Assembly (NCBI RefSeq): GCF_032854445.1
Contig: NC_088306.1
Location: 28,555,764-28,619,763, forward strand
Origin: Liolophura sinensis
Taxonomy: Eukaryota > Mollusca > Polyplacophora > Chitonida > Chitonidae
DNA length: 64,000 nucleotides
Direction: 5' to 3'
The notes beneath the pieces were generated by a model. It searched no databases and was not told the DNA's origin. It saw nothing but the letters and a program-made list of their open reading frames with translations. The position numbers were made by a program, and so were the translations under genes. This document shows, one piece after another, positions 45,095 to 56,477 of the stretch (positions are counted from its first letter, which is position 1; each line of letters begins with the position of its first letter).

Positions 45095-45375
45095 AATCCG
45101 TGGTCCAGAGGGATAGCAATGACCAAGGAGCTTCCCACCAATGAGGTCTCTGTGAGTTCAAGTCTAGCTCATGCTGAGGCAGCCAAAAGGTTGGAAAGAT
45201 GCAAATGGTGATCACATATACAGCACCATGAGGTAATGTTACGGGTTAAATACTTCAGTGGGGGCAACACTTTGACGGCATGGACTCGCCCTGCCACAAC
45301 AGAACACAGTATATGTGCACACACCAAATCACTCCTCGTCGTCATATGACTTAAAAATTGTGAAGTGCGACTATA
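45095..45375 (+). repeat. Chimeric SINE: SINE-A head with SINE-B tail
   Basis: The head reads CCGTGGTCCAGAGGGATAGC, then CACCAATGAGGTCTCTGTGAG and TTCAAGTCTAGCTCATGCTG, as in the full SINE-A at 52043-52285. From about 45270 it has GACGGCATGGACTCGCCCTGC, ACACAGTATATGTGCACACACC, GTCGTCATATGACTT and AATTGTGAAGTGCGAC, the SINE-B tail. Confidence 0.8.
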
Positions 45376-45825
45376 TACCGCCAGCAAACAAACATACATG
45401 CAGGTTAAATGAGTACACACAAAGCGACAGTAAGTCAATTACGTCAACCTCCTTGTCCCGGTTTTAAAAACTGTTTTAAGACTTAATACCTGATTTAACT
45501 AATCCAAGTCTACAAGTCTGTACTTAACTGAAATATAATTGCAGACACAGTACATTAAATATGAACTAAAACTTCTGGTGTTATGCTTTGGCTTTGGACA
45601 AATGCGTATTGGCATCTGAGTTTGGATAAAATTTTAAAATTTACAATATGACTAAATATCAGCATTAGCTAATACACTTTCGAACAATTAGGCCCAGCAG
45701 GCAGTTGTATTTGCACAATATTTGTGTACGATATCTACACCATTTGTATTTGTAAACTATTTACACTAACCCCTTTGGCTATGTGGCCATCTTGTATATA
45801 ATTGTAAATGCTGTAAAAAATAATT

Positions 45826-46015
45826 ATAAAGACGTCCAGCATAGAGAGTAAGACCAGATAAGCGACGACAGTGTGATAGATGGCAAATGGTCACAGGTAA
45901 CCGGTGAGTTACGGCCTCCTGTCAGTTTACCTCAGCCAGTGTTTTATTCTAACTGTTCATGTAAATGCATAAATAGTGTGAAATGTCTTTATAAAGTGAA
46001 GTGGAATCAAAATCT
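45826..46015 (+). repeat. Dispersed repeat R1, copy 1
   Basis: It contains GACGTCCAGCATAGAGAGTA, GCGACGACAGTGTGATAG, GGCAAATGGTCACAGGTAACC and TTTTATTCTAACTGTTCATG. Other copies are at 48345-48510, 48900-49155, 57738-57850 and 61945-62222. No terminal repeats or coding potential are seen; it could be a SINE or MITE. Confidence 0.82.
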
Positions 46016-46215
46016 TCTGCAACTTAATGATATGGGGCGAAAAAAACGCCCGCTGTGGTCTCATCGGGGTAGCCATGGCTTCGGCCTATAGCCCAACGAC
46101 ACTCTAAGAGTTTGTGTCTGTGATAACGGAAAAAGTTAATCTGAAACAATAATTCCTCACTCTCAGCTTCTGTCTTTCTTTAAGTATACAGTAACATTTA
46201 TAATTACAATTTCTT

Positions 46216-46500
46216 ACCCGAGAAAAAAATTGCTGTACATGATAAAGTCAAGGTAGTTTTCGCTTCTGCTTGAAAAAGTGATTAATTCGCAGATCGCTGT
46301 CAGATCAAATTCCACCGTCTTCACCTTATTTCCCCCTCTCTTGCTGATATGTGTCGTATACCGGCACTGAGTAAGAGACTTCGTTCCTAGTACCAGTTTG
46401 CCACCTTCACCCACAGTCTTCTTTCCACGAGTCGGCCATAGGGTGCAAACAGCATCATATGAACGTGGTGTATATTGACCATAATCCACTTAGCGCACGC
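46216..46500 (-). other. Possible minus-strand first exon, unassigned
   Basis: A 92-codon frame without a proper start (from a stop near 46490, reading VDYGQYTPRSYDAVCTLWPT ...) ends at a good donor CTCGG|GTAAGAAA. A CCAAT element in minus orientation (ACCAATCAG, about 46568-46576) and a CpG-rich stretch lie upstream. It could be a 5' untranslated exon, perhaps of the GPCR or another gene, or chance. No family is recognised. Confidence 0.22.
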
Positions 46501-48340
46501 GTCTCTCAATTTGCGCCTTACAGCACTAATAATTAAATTGCCGTGTGTTTAAAAGATAACGAAGAATCTGATTGGTCCTTTTTTACTGCGTCCATACCTC
46601 ACCGAACATAGAATACATGTGGATCTATTGAAGCCACGCCCCCTCAATATATATTGTTTACTACTTATACGCCCACTGCATGGCATGTGTAAGTCAAAAC
46701 CTGACCCCATCATGCTACTGTTGACCAAGTGCACTTTAACCCATAACCTTGGTTTAGTTAGCGCTCCTCACGTCCATAAACCGGATTTATCCACAAGCAA
46801 CACGCAACACACTTTGCTCTAAATGGCCATGTTTGGAACATAAACAAACACATGTGATTTTTTTCTTTGCTCAGTATATTTAATCGGCATTGATCAATGA
46901 AATTATTTCAGATGTAGGTTAGAATCGCCTTGTGCATACTTAATATAAAGAGAAGGCATATGTATAAAGAATTATTAGAAACAAAGTTTGAGTTTTTGTG
47001 TTTTCTGACATCACTTCTTGCCTCAACATTGGTGACCTCAGTGAACTTGGCGTTACCATTGAGTACAAATATTCAACTTACTATATATGCTCCTAATGAC
47101 AACTTAATCACGAGCGTTCAGTCAGTGCATTAAGTCATTTTAATACAACCTAATGAACGCTATAATTCAGACCTTCATCGGTCATGTCGTTCGCATGGAT
47201 GGTTGTTTTACTAAAAGATACCTGGAGATATATACTCGTTATGAAATGCCCATTCCCAGCTTCATGCATCAATCACCACAAAAAAGAAGTCAAAGATCAC
47301 AATTTTGCGCCAAAGTACAATGTTTGGGTAAGCGGCTATAATGTATTTTACATGTTTCCTATGGCAACCGATTCTTAAGTTCCCAGCACACACACTAAAA
47401 CCTTAATAAACGCTAGTTATAACTTTTACTAATCCACGAAGCCGGATAAGTTCTAACTAAATGATACCTGGAGATACACTCATTATAAAATGCTGACAAA
47501 GTTGCACAACGCCACTTAAAAGCGGGTCAAATATCAATATCTGGATCACATAATTGTCAGAAGGTCCTCAAAATATAATTTCTTCCAGCACATAAATGAT
47601 GTTACGTTCAGTCAAAAAATCATATGCAAGACAAGAAATGTCCGACTTTTTCAGTTTCCAACGACTTGACAAAGATTTAAAAATTCACAGTTTTGACTTT
47701 GTTTAACAGTTTCTTTGTTTACGAAACATTGCTTACGTGGCCGCAGTATATGCTTACATCGCACAGAGTTTGGTCGCTTTGTCAAAAGATCCGCTTGACA
47801 TAAGAATCAAAGACAAAAGAAACAAGGACAAAAGGACATAAGAATCAACGACATAAGATTCCGAAGGACATAAGACCCAAAGACAAAAGAAACAAGGACA
47901 AAGTGACATAGGATCAACGCCATAAGATCCCGAAGGACAAAAGAACCAATTCAAAAGACCCAAAAACACATTGCCTGAAATGAAACAAATGGACAAATGA
48001 ATCGTTAACAAGCCTTTCAAACAAATTGCAATTAAAGCCAGACACTGTTTATATTCGTAGGTGTCAAGAGTATTTAGCTGTAACCTGCTACGCTTGGTAT
48101 TCACGTTTTATCATAAAGGCATGTTTTGCTATGTTGTGTTTGGAGACAGTCAAATTGCATATCATTTTAACAATTTTACTGTCATCTTGTCACCAAGTAG
48201 ATCTCTATTTACTTCAATGCTGGAGATAATAAGATTAGACGAGTGAAAACAACTCAGTCAATAACGTAGTCATTGTAGGAATCTTTCTACTTAACTCACG
48301 CTTATAACTAAAGATGGTTGAAATTATTTAGACCCGTGAA
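46500..48340. other. Intergenic with an irregular GGACAAAAG/GACATAAGA repeat
   Basis: At 47795-47955 short motifs (GACATAAGAATCAA, AGACAAAAGAAACAAGGACA, CATAAGATTCCGAAGGACA) repeat about twice with a period near 75 bp. Nothing else was recognised. Confidence 0.5.
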
Positions 48341-48344
48341 ATTC

Positions 48345-48510
48345 GGCCTCTTGATCGTTTAACTCATGGTTTCTTCCTGTTCATGTAAATGCTGAAAACG
48401 TTGGCAAATTGCACGTCTCCTATAACCCCATGGCTTAAGCAGAATTAAGTAAAACAAATGCAGTGCGATTAGTTGCAATGTATTTGACGTCACTGCTCTA
48501 GAAACAATCA
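48345..48510 (+). repeat. Dispersed repeat R1, copy 2 (3' part)
   Basis: CTGTTCATGTAAATGCTGAAA, CACGTCTCCTATAACCCCATGG and CTTAAGCAGAATTAAGTAAAAC match the 3' half of copies at 48900 and 61945. Confidence 0.75.
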
Positions 48511-48899
48511 AAGTGCCATCCTGTCGTCATATTTCACACACATTAACATTATAAGAATGTATAGGGTACAAGAGTCTCTCCCTCGAAGAATATCCCAAAG
48601 AACAAGCATCTGCTAGACTGTCAAAAACCATGTGTGTTCATGTATGTATGCCGTATAGATGCATGTCCTCTTAATTTATTGTTGTATACGTAACTTGAAG
48701 TCACATACAGTTGTGTGGGTGTTTACTTACAATAACAACAGCAATGCTGTCACGAAGGCTTCGGCATACAGACCTTGGTAAATCACACAAACAAATTTAC
48801 TTTAAGTAAATAGTACGCACAAGTATAAATAAATACTGTTTTTCCTATTTTTTATACATTGAGTCTGTATTTATATTATATTTATTTATTTGATCGTTA

Positions 48900-49155
48900 T
48901 GTAGAGACGTAAAGCATAGGGAATAAATCCAGAGCGGCTACGACAGTGTGATAGCTGCCAAATGTGCACAAGTAGCCGGTGAAATACGGCAATCATTCAG
49001 GGTTTTATTATAACCGTTAATGTAGAAACCTCCTGTCACCATGGCTTACACAGGATGAGGTAAAACAATACAGTGAAGTGAACTGGAATTTATTGCATGT
49101 AACTAAAATTACTCGTTGTGTTGTGTTTTCTATTACATTTAACATCCAATACATG
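48900..49155 (+). repeat. Dispersed repeat R1, copy 3
   Basis: GAGACGTAAAGCATAGGG, GCTACGACAGTGTGATAGCTG, GCCGGTGAAATACGGC and TCACCATGGCTTACACAGG, ending near TATTACATTTAACATCCAA. Confidence 0.8.
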
Positions 49156-49159
49156 AAAG

Positions 49160-50090
49160 CAATGGAAAAGCTTTCGGAGGACTTTTCCAGTTATATAATA
49201 ATTGCCAGTTGAGTGCATGAAGGAAACTAGAAACCCAGATGTAAAAAAATGACAAATTTCTGACGTTCTTTCCAACTGACAGATATGACATCATGTTCGT
49301 GGGAGACACGTTCAACGAACTACTCACGAGCGTCATGGGCCAGACATTATCACCTGGGTCCAAGGACCATTATGATCGTGAGAATCCTCACGTTCCATGT
49401 CCATGTGCTTATTAGTAGCCCTATAACATGCTCGTACATGTGTGTCGAGTTTTCCTCATCCCTATTTTCTTCATGTGTTTGTTAAATATTGTGTAGCGCC
49501 ACACTAACGAACCGCTAAAGAACTAACTTCCTTCCATTGAAATAATATATGCGTTGAAACAGACATTCGTATACCAGCCCTCCAGGTCAATAATCGCAAG
49601 AAAACAGACAAGATTCTAAGTATAACCCGATGCAAATTAAGAATACAGTTATTTACAACATATCACTAATGTATACAGTTCATAATGGCAGTGATATCCA
49701 CCTTGTGCTCCAGCAATTTTCATGTCGGAGGCAAATTGGATCCATTTTCACAAAATGAATGAGCATGTGTGGCCTAAAACAGAACCTGCAAAAATTGATA
49801 GCCTGTATAGCACTGTCGCAGATTTGGTATGAGTGGTGCCTAATGCTTAAAGGAAAAGATTGCTAAAATTCATAACCTGTAGCACCGTCGCAGATTTGGT
49901 AACAGTTGTGCTGAAAAAAGAAATGCTGCCAAAGTTGATAACCTGTAGAACCAAAGCAGACTTGACAAGAGTTGATGTCCTGGTTGATTGATATAATAGC
50001 CATACACATTATATCTCAGACGTTTATTTTGCTATTTACCATCATGTTAACTAAACATATTTAAAAGTAGACCCGATCAAATTTAGTTGT
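49160..50090. other. Intergenic with a 67-bp-type imperfect repeat
   Basis: At 49785-49975 a motif of the type TTGATAACCTGTAGCACCGT then CGCAGATTTGGTAACAGTTG occurs three times. It recurs directly at about 50465-50575 and in reverse at 50609-50642 (GCCAAATCTGTATGTTGCTG then CAGGTTATCAAC). No gene is seen. Confidence 0.6.
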
Positions 50091-50124
50091 TATTTCCCTA
50101 ACCAAAAGTACCCCAACCCCCCCG

Positions 50125-50152
50125 AAAACACACACACACACACACACACACA
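50125..50152. repeat. (CA)n microsatellite
   Basis: Fourteen CA dinucleotides in a purine/AC-rich setting. Confidence 0.95.
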
Positions 50153-50829
50153 AGAAAAAAAAGGCCCAAACACTCTGATCCACATTTAAAATCGCGGAGC
50201 ACCCTGGTAATCCAAAGTAACTTTGCTAAGTCATGACATTTCCAATACATATCACATATGAACTGAAAATTTTTGCCGTTCTGTAAGAAAGTTTATCAAG
50301 GTATTCTTTCAGCTTCATAGAGAAAGGTCTTTCTTAGGGATGCTGTGTATTCCAGTGCGTTTGGTGACTACCATAGCCCAGACTGGCCTTTTGTTTGATT
50401 TAATTGATTGATGTAAAAACAAAACTGTGTCATCAACCCAGTTGATGGGTTGCGAATTTTGAAATAGCTTAATGCTTAAGGGAAAAGGTTGATTCATAAC
50501 ATTCATAAAGTTGTGAATGAAAAAGGCTGCGAAGGTTGACGACCAGCACCGTAACAAATTTGGCAATTTTATCAACTTTTCACATCTTTTTTCTTTCAAG
50601 ACAACTATTGCCAAATCTGTATGTTGCTGCAGGTTATCAACTATCGCATTTGCGCGTTTTCCGTTTGCACACCTGCAAGATATCCTCGAGCACATAAGAT
50701 ATGTGGCACATATGTTGACACATAATCTCACATAATCATAACAATAAATTATTGTGAAACTGATCTCTATGGTTTGCAATTCCAAGCTTATCAGCTTTGT
50801 AAATAAGGACGATGTATGCATCTGGAAAG

Positions 50830-50985
50830 ACTGATTTATTTATTCTTTTGTTTGATTGGCGTGTACGTCGTACTCAAGAATATTTCACAAATATGACGGC
50901 GGTCAACAATATGGTGGGAGAAAACCGGACAGAGCCTGGGGTAAACCCAGGACAATCCGCAGGTTCGCCGACAAATTATTATGGC
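50830..50985 (-). repeat. SINE-A fragment
   Basis: TTGATTGGCGTGTACGTCGTA, CAAGAATATTTCACAAATATG, GGTGGGAGAAAACCGGACAG and ACCCAGGACAATCCGCAGG. Confidence 0.85.
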
Positions 50986-50989
50986 AAAG

Positions 50990-52040
50990 ACCGAGTAAGA
51001 AATATTTTTGATCTGCTGATACTGGAGATAATAGTAGCATGTATATAAAACAAACATCAAAGTCTCCTAAAATTATAAGACTGTAGAGCATTGTCTTGTA
51101 CTCTTTATCAACATAATGTATTTTTTTGAAATGAAAAAACATTATACTGGCTTTATAAAATTAGAATAATTATCAAAATTATATATAATATAATTTTTTT
51201 TGTCGAACTCATCCGCTTAAATCCAAACAGTGACACACTTGCAAACCACCTAGTTATATTTAAACGTTTACACCTGAGCGAAGACTCTGTACAGTTGCCC
51301 TTACAGTAACCTGGCGTAGTAACATAAATGGTTCATATGCCAAACAAACTTCGAGCAATCAAAAGCCTTCTCACAAAGGGGTGTTGTGGTGTATGTTACA
51401 TTGATTACCGTGTTAAGGGTAAACTAACAGCCACCATGCAGGAGTGCTTTCGCACTAAACCGTAGGCCAACGGTTTAATCAACCAGAAACCTTTTATCAA
51501 GAAACATCTGGGTCAGTTTCACTTATCAGTCTCAGACTTATGTCAGAACTTCAACCAGCATGTTTGAAGGTTTTTTCGCGTTATATTAGCTGAAATTTGT
51601 TGTCCAATAACTTACCCAGATCGTATGTTGCCAAACAATATTTTGACCTTGTTACATATGTAAGGGTACCACTATTGGGAGAGTAAAGAGTAGTCGAAAT
51701 ATTACGAATTTGTTATCCAGACAATGCTCGTTCATGTTTTTTCCCTCTCCAATCCCAGGTATCTTATTAATTGCAACAATGACCTGAGGTGCACCGTGTT
51801 ACTGGAACTGGCACGAAGATATTCGTACTCAGTGCTGGGACGGGTCGTCGTTTACATCAACAAAAACGTCGCATCTACACGTGTGCCTAGCTCATTCTTG
51901 TTTTATTATACTACATGCATATTTAGCTTCTTTCAGATGATTGTCCATGCGCTACAATTAATACAGGTACGAAATTATTCTGTCCATGACGTCAATAAAC
52001 ATAATCCCTACTATTCTCAAACCATAGTAGCGTGTTTCTT
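50990..52040. other. Intergenic, nothing recognised
   Basis: AT-rich. The 106-codon open stretch at 51724-52044 has no recognisable family features and runs into a SINE. Confidence 0.45.
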
Positions 52041-52042
52041 TT

Positions 52043-52285
52043 GATTTATGTATTTATATGATTGGTGAATATTTCACTTGTACGACGGCGGCCAGCACAA
52101 TGATGGGAGGAAACCGAGCAGAACCCGGGGGAGATCCAGAAACATCCACAGGTTGCAGCCAGACCATCCCATCAACGTCAGAAGAGGAAGCCAGCATGAG
52201 CTGGACTGGAGCACGCAGCGATCGCATTGACGAGAGACTCCTGGGTCATGGCGTGCTTATCACCTCGGTCACAGAGACCCCTGGA
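52043..52285 (-). repeat. SINE-A, full length
   Basis: The best complete copy. On minus the head has CAGGGGTCTCTGTGACCGAGG, then CCATGACCCAGGAGTCTCTCG, CGATCGCTGCGTGCTCCAGTC (degenerate B box) and CAGCTCATGCTGGCTTCC. The body has GCAACCTGTGGATG and CCCCCGGGTTCTGC, and the tail GTACAAGTGAAATATTCACC is followed by AATCATATAAATAC. It lacks about 20 bp of the usual tail. Confidence 0.88.
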
Positions 52286-52614
52286 TTTCCCTTGTTATTT
52301 AATTAGTACTTGTTTTGTGTTGTAAGTTAGCTGATTTTAGATTAATTTCAATAGTGGCGTTTATTGTAAGTAGAAAACTAACTGTATAGAAGACTTTAAT
52401 TATGTGTTCAATTTTATAGTTGCTTATTTGATGTCTAAGCCATAACAAGGATAGATCAATTCTTGACACCTACATAAACATGCCCAAGCCAAGCGTGAAA
52501 CTCTATGTAAGCTGACATATCTCCGCTCCATGTTCCTTTCAGGAGGCGGATGCTTATACGCATTTTATATTACAAGTATTTTAATATCTTTGCTGCTCCT
52601 ATTGCACTTTAAAC

Positions 52615-52725
52615 TGCGTCGTGGATTTCCTCCGGGCTCTGTTCAGTTTCCTCCCGCCACAATGCTGGATGCATTCGTATAAGTGAAATATTCTTGAGTA
52701 CGATGTAAAACACCAATCAAATAAA
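52615..52725 (+). repeat. SINE-A 3' part, plus orientation
   Basis: GTGGATTTCCTCCGGGCTCTG, TTTCCTCCCGCCACAATGCTGG and TTCTTGAGTACGATGTAAAAC, ending ACCAATCAAATAAATAAATC. Confidence 0.88.
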
Positions 52726-52729
52726 TAAA

Positions 52730-54220
52730 TCCGTTAAAACTGGGACGATACTCTATTTTTAAAACGTCTAAAGTTGTACTGTTATTCAAGGAAAGTAATC
52801 CGATGCACCCTTCAGTAACAGAAAAATCCCAATGCCTGTGTGCATGCAGATCTTTGAAAAAGCTGTCCACAATTACTTCACTGTGTATTTAACAAAGCAT
52901 TTTGTCCTTTGCCTTAACCGTTGGGTTTCGGAAAAAGAACACTCTACCGAAACAGCGGATTTTATTTTGAAACATATGGATAGAGGTCAGATGGCTGGAG
53001 CAGTGTTTTGGGTTTACTTCAGTACTTTACTATTCGAACTTGAATGCTAATGTGTGTCAAATAAAAGGATCACCAACTGTTTCCAAAACAGAAATCAATA
53101 AGTATATTGCAACAATACAGCACTGAATGACCCCAAAAACCCAAGCATATACTAACATACTTACACTCTATAGGCACTTGTACCACAGAATCAAGTACGA
53201 TACTGTACGTGAGGGAACTAGTCAGTTTATAAATATATTCATGTAGGGGTATAACTATCGGAGAGTAAGGGTGAGAAACAAAAGGCTTGTTTATCTCTCA
53301 GATCAAACAAAGAAAAAAGAAGACGCCTGAATAGGTTCGATACATATGTTTTAACAAAATAGACCAATAATACAACTGACAATAATATACAAGACAAGGC
53401 AAACAGAAAAACAATACTGTAGCGGTTCAATTATGTGCTTTCGTTTCTTATGATGTCTTCTCCTCAAGTATACAGGTGTCCGACACCATCCACTCACTTT
53501 AATCCTGTTCAATATTTAATGTGCCGAGGCAAGCTTGTTAAATGAATACCAATCAGGATTCTATCCCCTGAACTCGGAGACGCCGCTACTATTTGGATTC
53601 GATTTCATGACATTTCCTAAACTCGGGTTGTTATCCAGTATGACTTGTACATGAAATTCGAAATTCTTATAGGAAATGAAAGTTCTCCAAAAACATATTG
53701 TCAGTGGATCACATGATGAATATTTATTACGACGAGGGAGGAGCCAGCAGTCGACACAAGTACCAAACAGTTGAGTGTCATATGGTACCCAAGTTCAGTT
53801 GATATATTCTGGTATTTAGTCTCTGTGGTCCACTTTTGACATGTCAGATGATTTCTACTTGAACCAGACAGTAGCTGGATTTTCAGGTTTCGTGAGACTG
53901 GAGAGTCCCAGAATTTTGAGACTGGGAAAATTCCCAGGTGTTTTTGTATTCCCGGCTTCCTGGGACTGGTTCCCACCAAGTGTCAGCTGTCTCTCAGTTC
54001 TGAAACTGGATCAAAATCACTATTCCAAACACTAGGACTGTATCCCAATTCACCATACAAGAATTTTCCTACTCTATGTAAAATATCTACTTACTGAGAA
54101 TGCTTACCAGCAATTTGGTGTCTACTCCTGGCAGATTCCAATGTCATCTAGAGACGCTGAAGAAATCAGCCTATTCATAGATTTCCACATGGTGTGGACG
54201 GAGCAATGAACCAAATTAGG
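52730..54220. other. Intergenic, nothing recognised
   Basis: No gene or repeat family was identified. A cluster of GGGACTGG/TCCCAG motifs around 53890-53975 may form local hairpins. Confidence 0.45.
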
Positions 54221-54224
54221 AGAC

Positions 54225-54290
54225 CCTGATTGGTCACAAGGGCAATTTTTGGCTTTTTGTAAACACAGTTGACACAATGACGTCATCACG
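54225..54290 (+). promoter_or_regulatory. Putative promoter with CCAAT and CRE elements
   Basis: An inverted CCAAT box (TGATTGGTCAC, about 54227) and a perfect CRE/ATF palindrome TGACGTCA (about 54276-54283) lie 210-270 bp upstream of the candidate first exon at 54497. No TATA box is seen. Confidence 0.4.
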
Positions 54291-54496
54291 ATCGCAACCA
54301 AGAAATTCAAAATAATGCCTTTACTTTGAAGCAAAAATCTAAATGCCAATGTCTGAAAAGTCCACATTTTTATCCATATTACTCACAAGGTATAACAAGC
54401 TTCCACACAAGGGTATTAAATGATAAATTCCTTTTCAAACTAAAAGCCGGTAAAAGCAGGTTCAATAGACGCCCTAATTACCATAAATGTACAAAA

Positions 54497-54584
54497 ATGG
54501 CGGCAACACAAACTTCTGATTTCGAGGTTGAACTTAGGGCAATAAATGCCATTTTGCTGTGTGAAACAAGAACGAAAATAGAAG
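54497..54584 (+). CDS. Candidate first coding exon of an unidentified gene
   Basis: An ATG in good context (AAAAATGGCG) opens MAATQTSDFEVELRAINA then ILLCETRTKIE and reaches a consensus donor GAAG|GTAAAG after 29 codons, in phase 1. The amphipathic pattern looks like real protein, and CCAAT/CRE elements lie upstream. No downstream exon could be joined within the window and I do not recognise the family. If read through, the frame stays open to 54682. It could still be chance. Confidence 0.35.
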
Positions 54585-54779
54585 GTAAAGGTTTTCAACA
54601 ACATCACTCGTCCATGAAACAGATAAACGTAAGCTTAAAACTTCCTACGAAAATAAATAAACGTTATACTCGCAAATATTGACTTCATAAATTAACCAGT
54701 ATGGCCTCAGATAACGATCTTAACAAAACTTCCGTGAAAATTTATTAAAACATGAATATATGAAACTTCCTACGGTAAG

Positions 54780-54917
54780 TTTTATTCTTAAATCACGTTA
54801 CATTACAAATGATTGGATATATATCCAATTATTTGTAATGTAACGTGATTTAAGAATAAAATTTACATACATTTACATACATTACAAATAATTGGATATA
54901 TATCCAATTATTTGTAA
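54780..54917. repeat. Fold-back (palindromic) element
   Basis: The arms 54780-54820 and 54821-54861 are reverse complements over 41 bp with one mismatch (TTTTATTCTTAAATCACGTT, ACATTACAAATGATTGGATA against its partner). A second perfect palindrome of 18-bp arms (54882-54899 and 54900-54917) repeats the centre, TTACAAATAATTGGATAT. No coding sequence lies between. Confidence 0.95.
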
Positions 54918-54919
54918 AA

Positions 54920-56475
54920 ATGGTGAAACACAAGCTTACAAACTGCTCTGTACAGCAACTGGAGTACAAATGACGAATGTAGAATGGCGTGAAAGTCGAT
55001 ATCTCCAAACGCAGCAAAATCCTTCACAGTTAATGACAGTAAGTAGGGCTACTCTCAAATGAACTTGAGTAAATAACTGCTCACAAGTGGACTTGATTAA
55101 ATGGCAGCGAGCTTCGTCGCTCATATTTCTAGACTAACGTGAAGGAAATTCTGAGTGATTTAATCGTAAACATGTTTACAACAGCGATACCTATTTCCAG
55201 AAGGTATACCCTATTTACAATGGCAAGAAACTCATTTACACATAAGCCTCAAGAAGGCTCGACTGAATGACAGTGCACACTATAACATACACAGTGGCAA
55301 AAATGTAGGTCAGGCAATGACAGATAAAAAAATACAAAAAAATATGATACAATGTTTAAAGACGGGGTTGGTAACATCAATTTTGACTTGAAATGCACCG
55401 CCATTCTAACATGAAACTACAAGGGAAAAAATATACAACTGACCTAATATGCAGGTTATACGCTTGAAATTCACAGAGATCTGATTTACTTCGGCACTGA
55501 TTGGATAATACTGCCATGCACACAGCATGGGCTGTTGATTCAACATAATTCTCTACATTCTTACTGTGTACCTCGTTAAAATATATCAGAACGTTGTCGG
55601 TTTCGGCTGGACCTGAAGACGTTGTCCATATTGTTACTCCCCTAAGGAAGTTACCATGGTGACAAAATGATATGACTGGCTGACAGCTGCAACAGTTAAG
55701 AAACGGAGTTCAAGCTTCATGTGGTTTCAATTTTTGATATGTTGTACAGAAAAATGCAAGCTGCAAGTGGTATAAACATATTGTCTGGTTGAGTTAACAT
55801 ATGCGCAACATGCATAAGGCAAATCAAGGGCACTCATGTAGCCTAGGTTGAGGTCATACACGCGAGATTTTACATTTATACTCTCGACATAGTTTTAGTT
55901 TAACTGGACCTCTTGCAGTTGTTGCGTGCAAAACAGGCACAGCTCTGAAATAGATTGCAAAAGGCTTGACCCCTTAAATGTAATGCACCAACTTGTGACT
56001 CACTTTGTGAGTGCGCATTATAATTTGTGTAACAATACTGCCGTTGTAAACTATGCAGTTTGGATACGAATAGCGATTAGCAGTCCTAGAATGGAGTACC
56101 AATTCTCTGGTGCCGTTCACAGCTATAAATTATGCATCGGCAGGTCCTATTACGTAATTGAGCTTCGTTAATGATGGATTGTTCCACACAGTTTCTACAG
56201 AAACGGTCAATACATGTTTTTAATTTTCTCCCCCCGGCAACCAAACAAATCCCCAACACCACCGCCCACACCCCGCTATCCCTCGCTTGCCCGCACTCTC
56301 TCCCGCTATCCTCTCGCCAGCTACCAGCCCACTCTCTCCCCTTACCTCCCCTCACTGTCTCTTTGTTAGCCGTAAGTGCTACAGTGATTGTTTCATTTAT
56401 GGACAGGGTACTCTCGACATCACAGATTTATAGTATTTAGGGAAGATATTTAGCAAAAGTGGGCGGGTTATAAAA
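54920..56475. other. Intergenic, nothing recognised
   Basis: A pyrimidine-rich CCTCGCTTGCCCGCACTCTC-type stretch at 56230-56360 is the only compositional feature. No exon could be tied to the candidate start at 54497. Confidence 0.45.
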
Positions 56476-56477
56476 AT

